A stretch of 7,296 nt of DNA from contig SKID01000048.1 of NCBI GenBank assembly GCA_007116605.1, positions 1 to 7,296 on the forward strand. Reading direction: 5' to 3'. The position numbers and the translations under genes were made by a program. Position 1 is the stretch's first letter. Every line of letters begins with the position of its first letter. The DNA is from Tissierellia bacterium. GTDB taxonomy: Bacteria; Bacillota; Clostridia; Tissierellales; Dethiosulfatibacteraceae. Shown piece by piece: positions 6,205 to 7,296 of the stretch. The notes beneath the pieces were generated by a model. The model made no database searches. It was not told the DNA's origin and was given only the letters and a program-made list of their open reading frames with translations.

Positions 6205-6976
6205 AAAACTTAATGAATCACTTAAACTAGGAAAAGGAGCAGCCATCGTGACTGTGACCCAATCATCAGGTTCAACACCAGCCGAGTTAGGCAAAATGAT
6301 GGTTGTTTTTGAAGACGGCAGTATTGAAGGCACCATTGGTGGTGGTAATTTGGAAAAGACAACCATCAATAAAGCTGTGGATATGATTAGAAAAAATATC
6401 AGCGATTGTATTTCCTATGATCTCACCAAAGATTTAGCCATGAACTGTGGAGGACATGTAGAGGTCTTTGTGAAAGTTTTAAAGCCTGATTACCGACTCA
6501 TCATAGCAGGTGGTGGTCATATTGCCCTTCAACTTAATAAACTAGCCAAAACACTCAATTTTAGAACTTTGATTTTTGATAACCGACCGGAAATCCTCAC
6601 CAGTGAGCGCTTCCCAGATGCAGATGAATTAGTCTTAGGAGATATCGCCGAAAATTTACGCCACCTCCAGTATACTGAAAACGACTTTATTGTCATTGTG
6701 ACACATGGTCATAAACACGATGAAGATGCTTTATTTGAAGTGGCTAACAAGAAAGTTCATTACATAGGAGCGATTGGTAGCAAGCGTAAAGTGAAAATCA
6801 TGTTTCAAAGCCTTCTCGAAAGAGGCATCAGTCAAGAAACATTAGATTCAGTCTATGCCCCTATTGGTTTAACATTAGGTGGCAACTCTCCCGAAGAAAT
6901 TGCTTTAAGCATATTAGCAGAGATACAGTATGTTAGGACCGGAAAGCAATTAGCCCACTCAAAAAATCTGATTTAA
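6197..6976 (+). CDS. xdhC: XdhC/CoxI family molybdenum cofactor insertion protein
   Basis: Cytoplasmic chaperone-like protein. In the family, XdhC binds the molybdenum cofactor, holds it for sulfuration and hands it to the xanthine dehydrogenase-type apoenzyme. The protein has 259 residues. The N-terminal XdhC/CoxI domain shows QSSGSTP (22-28), GTIGGGNLE (45-53) and MNCGGHVEVF (82-91). The C-terminal Rossmann domain shows LIIAGGGHIA (101-110), VTHGHKHDEDAL (168-179), YIGAIGSKRK (189-198) and PIGLTLGGNSPEEIALSILAE in two parts (PIGL 222-225, SPEEIALSI 231-239). The IGGG form fits XdhC rather than the SGGC form of CoxI-like proteins. Last gene of the operon, overlapping mocA by 8 bases, followed by a stem-loop. 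The target hydroxylase is not in the window. Confidence 0.93.
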   Translation: MFEKLNESLKLGKGAAIVTVTQSSGSTPAELGKMMVVFEDGSIEGTIGGGNLEKTTINKAVDMIRKNISDCISYDLTKDLAMNCGGHVEVFVKVLKPDYRLIIAGGGHIALQLNKLAKTLNFRTLIFDNRPEILTSERFPDADELVLGDIAENLRHLQYTENDFIVIVTHGHKHDEDALFEVANKKVHYIGAIGSKRKVKIMFQSLLERGISQETLDSVYAPIGLTLGGNSPEEIALSILAEIQYVRTGKQLAHSKNLI

Positions 6977-6987
6977 TACCCATTAAC

Positions 6988-7045
6988 AGGACTCTTGGAT
7001 TCAGTTGGCCTTTTCTCCATATCTGAACTAAGAGTCCTCTTTATT
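6988..7045 (+). terminator. Stem-loop, probable terminator of the mscS-xdhC operon
   Basis: A stem of 16 pairs joins 6988-7004 to 7023-7038: AGGACTCTTGG, one bulged A, then TTCAG, pairing with CTGAA and CTAAGAGTCCT, with one G-T wobble and an 18-base loop. It begins 12 bases after the xdhC stop. The tail CTTTATT is T-rich but not a clean T run, so termination may be partial. The stem is also nearly symmetric and could act on the opposite strand. Confidence 0.65.
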
Positions 7046-7091
7046 AGGTGCCCATCATGTGATTATTTGCTTCCTTTCCCTTTAGTTAAAA

Positions 7092-7242
7092 AGGATAAAG
7101 TAGGTTCTCGTTGCTTCGTATCAAGGATAAAACAGCATCTTCCCTGCTTAATACTTAGACCCTTTGCTGAGGATGAAATAGTGTCCTCCCTGCTTAGTAT
7201 TTAGAGAGGATAAAACAGCATCTTCCCTACTTAATACTTAGA
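7092..7242 (+). repeat. Four direct repeats of about 36 bases, each with the same small hairpin
   Basis: Units start with AGGAT at 7092 (degenerate, about 31 bases), 7124, 7170 and 7207. The latter three are 36 bases and end CTTAGA or TTTAGA. Units 7124 and 7207, with their trailing CCCTTTGCT, match at 44 of 45 bases. The middle unit matches the first at 29 of 36 and all seven differences are transitions. In every unit AGGAT can pair (with G-U wobbles) with a 5-base segment beginning 7 or 8 bases further on: GTTCT, ATCTT, GTCCT, ATCTT. Gaps between units are about 1, 10 and 1 bases, so this is not a CRISPR array. Confidence 0.75.
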
Positions 7243-7243
7243 C

Positions 7244-7278
7244 CCTTTGCTTTTTTAAAGATTTTAATGAAGCAAAGG
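7244..7278. repeat. Perfect 9-bp inverted repeat at the right end
   Basis: CCTTTGCTT (7244-7252) is the exact complement of AAGCAAAGG (7270-7278), with a 17-base AT-rich loop. The right arm is shared with the terminal inverted repeat of the surrounding element, so the two pairings are mutually exclusive. Confidence 0.6.
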
Positions 7279-7296
7279 ATCACGTAATGCGCGACT

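Larger units (their letters stand above)
7046..7296. repeat. Repeat-bearing element with imperfect terminal inverted repeats, reaching the right edge
   Basis: Bases 7046-7072 and the reverse complement of 7270-7296 agree at 20 of 27 positions. The best-kept parts are GTGAT and TTTGCTT. Between them lie the direct repeats listed separately. No credible gene is present. Length (251 bases or more), lack of coding sequence and inverted ends resemble a miniature inverted-repeat element or a structured RNA locus. No target-site duplication can be checked, because the right boundary may lie beyond the window. Confidence 0.45.

Noticed and set aside
6181..6369. Minus-strand open frame of 62 codons
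   Set aside because: Antisense to the xdhC N terminus, which has strong motifs and a perfect ribosome binding site.
6995..7204. Plus-strand open frame of 69 codons after xdhC
   Set aside because: It starts inside the terminator stem, runs through the non-coding repeats, and lacks a ribosome binding site.
7092..7242. CRISPR array
   Set aside because: The intervals between repeats are about 1 to 10 bases and not spacer-like, units diverge in length, and no cas gene is nearby.

Overview
The window is a low-G+C chromosomal segment, most likely from an anaerobic Firmicute of the class Clostridia. The evidence is strong purine-rich Shine-Dalgarno sites, sigma-A-like promoters, and the leftward order thymidine kinase, DUF1385 membrane protein, PrmC, RF1, Sua5, a grouping I recall from Clostridia. 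I cannot name a genus from sequence alone.

Left half (1-3965, minus strand) is a housekeeping cluster: tdk, a DUF1385 gene, prmC, prfA, and the first 93 codons of a Sua5/YrdC threonylcarbamoyl-AMP synthase gene running off the left edge. The genes concern nucleotide salvage, translation termination and tRNA modification. PrmC methylates the GGQ glutamine of the release factor encoded next to it. prfA has its own promoter overlapping the end of prmC. It ends in a rho-independent terminator, and sua5 then has a near-consensus promoter of its own.

The divergent spacer 3966-4112 holds a clear promoter for the rightward operon. On the minus strand it holds an unusual tdk leader: a good Shine-Dalgarno lies 31 bases from the start codon, with a perfect 9-bp GAAA-loop hairpin between them.

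Right half (4113-6976, plus strand) is a tight four-gene operon: an MscS-type mechanosensitive channel, then yqeC, a mocA-type nucleotidyltransferase and xdhC. The last three form a maturation set for molybdenum hydroxylases (cofactor cytidylylation and insertion, with yqeC pointing to the selenium-dependent class). No hydroxylase structural gene is in the window. All junctions overlap or are 2 bases apart, so the channel gene appears co-expressed with the cofactor genes.

The tail (6977-7296) has no credible gene. It holds a 16-bp stem-loop that probably ends the operon. After it comes a compact repeat-bearing element: three 36-base direct repeats plus a degenerate fourth, each able to form the same small hairpin, flanked by imperfect inverted repeats of about 27 bases reaching the window edge. 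This tail and the tdk leader are the least explained parts. The rest is conventional, and I see no evidence for a novel multi-gene system.
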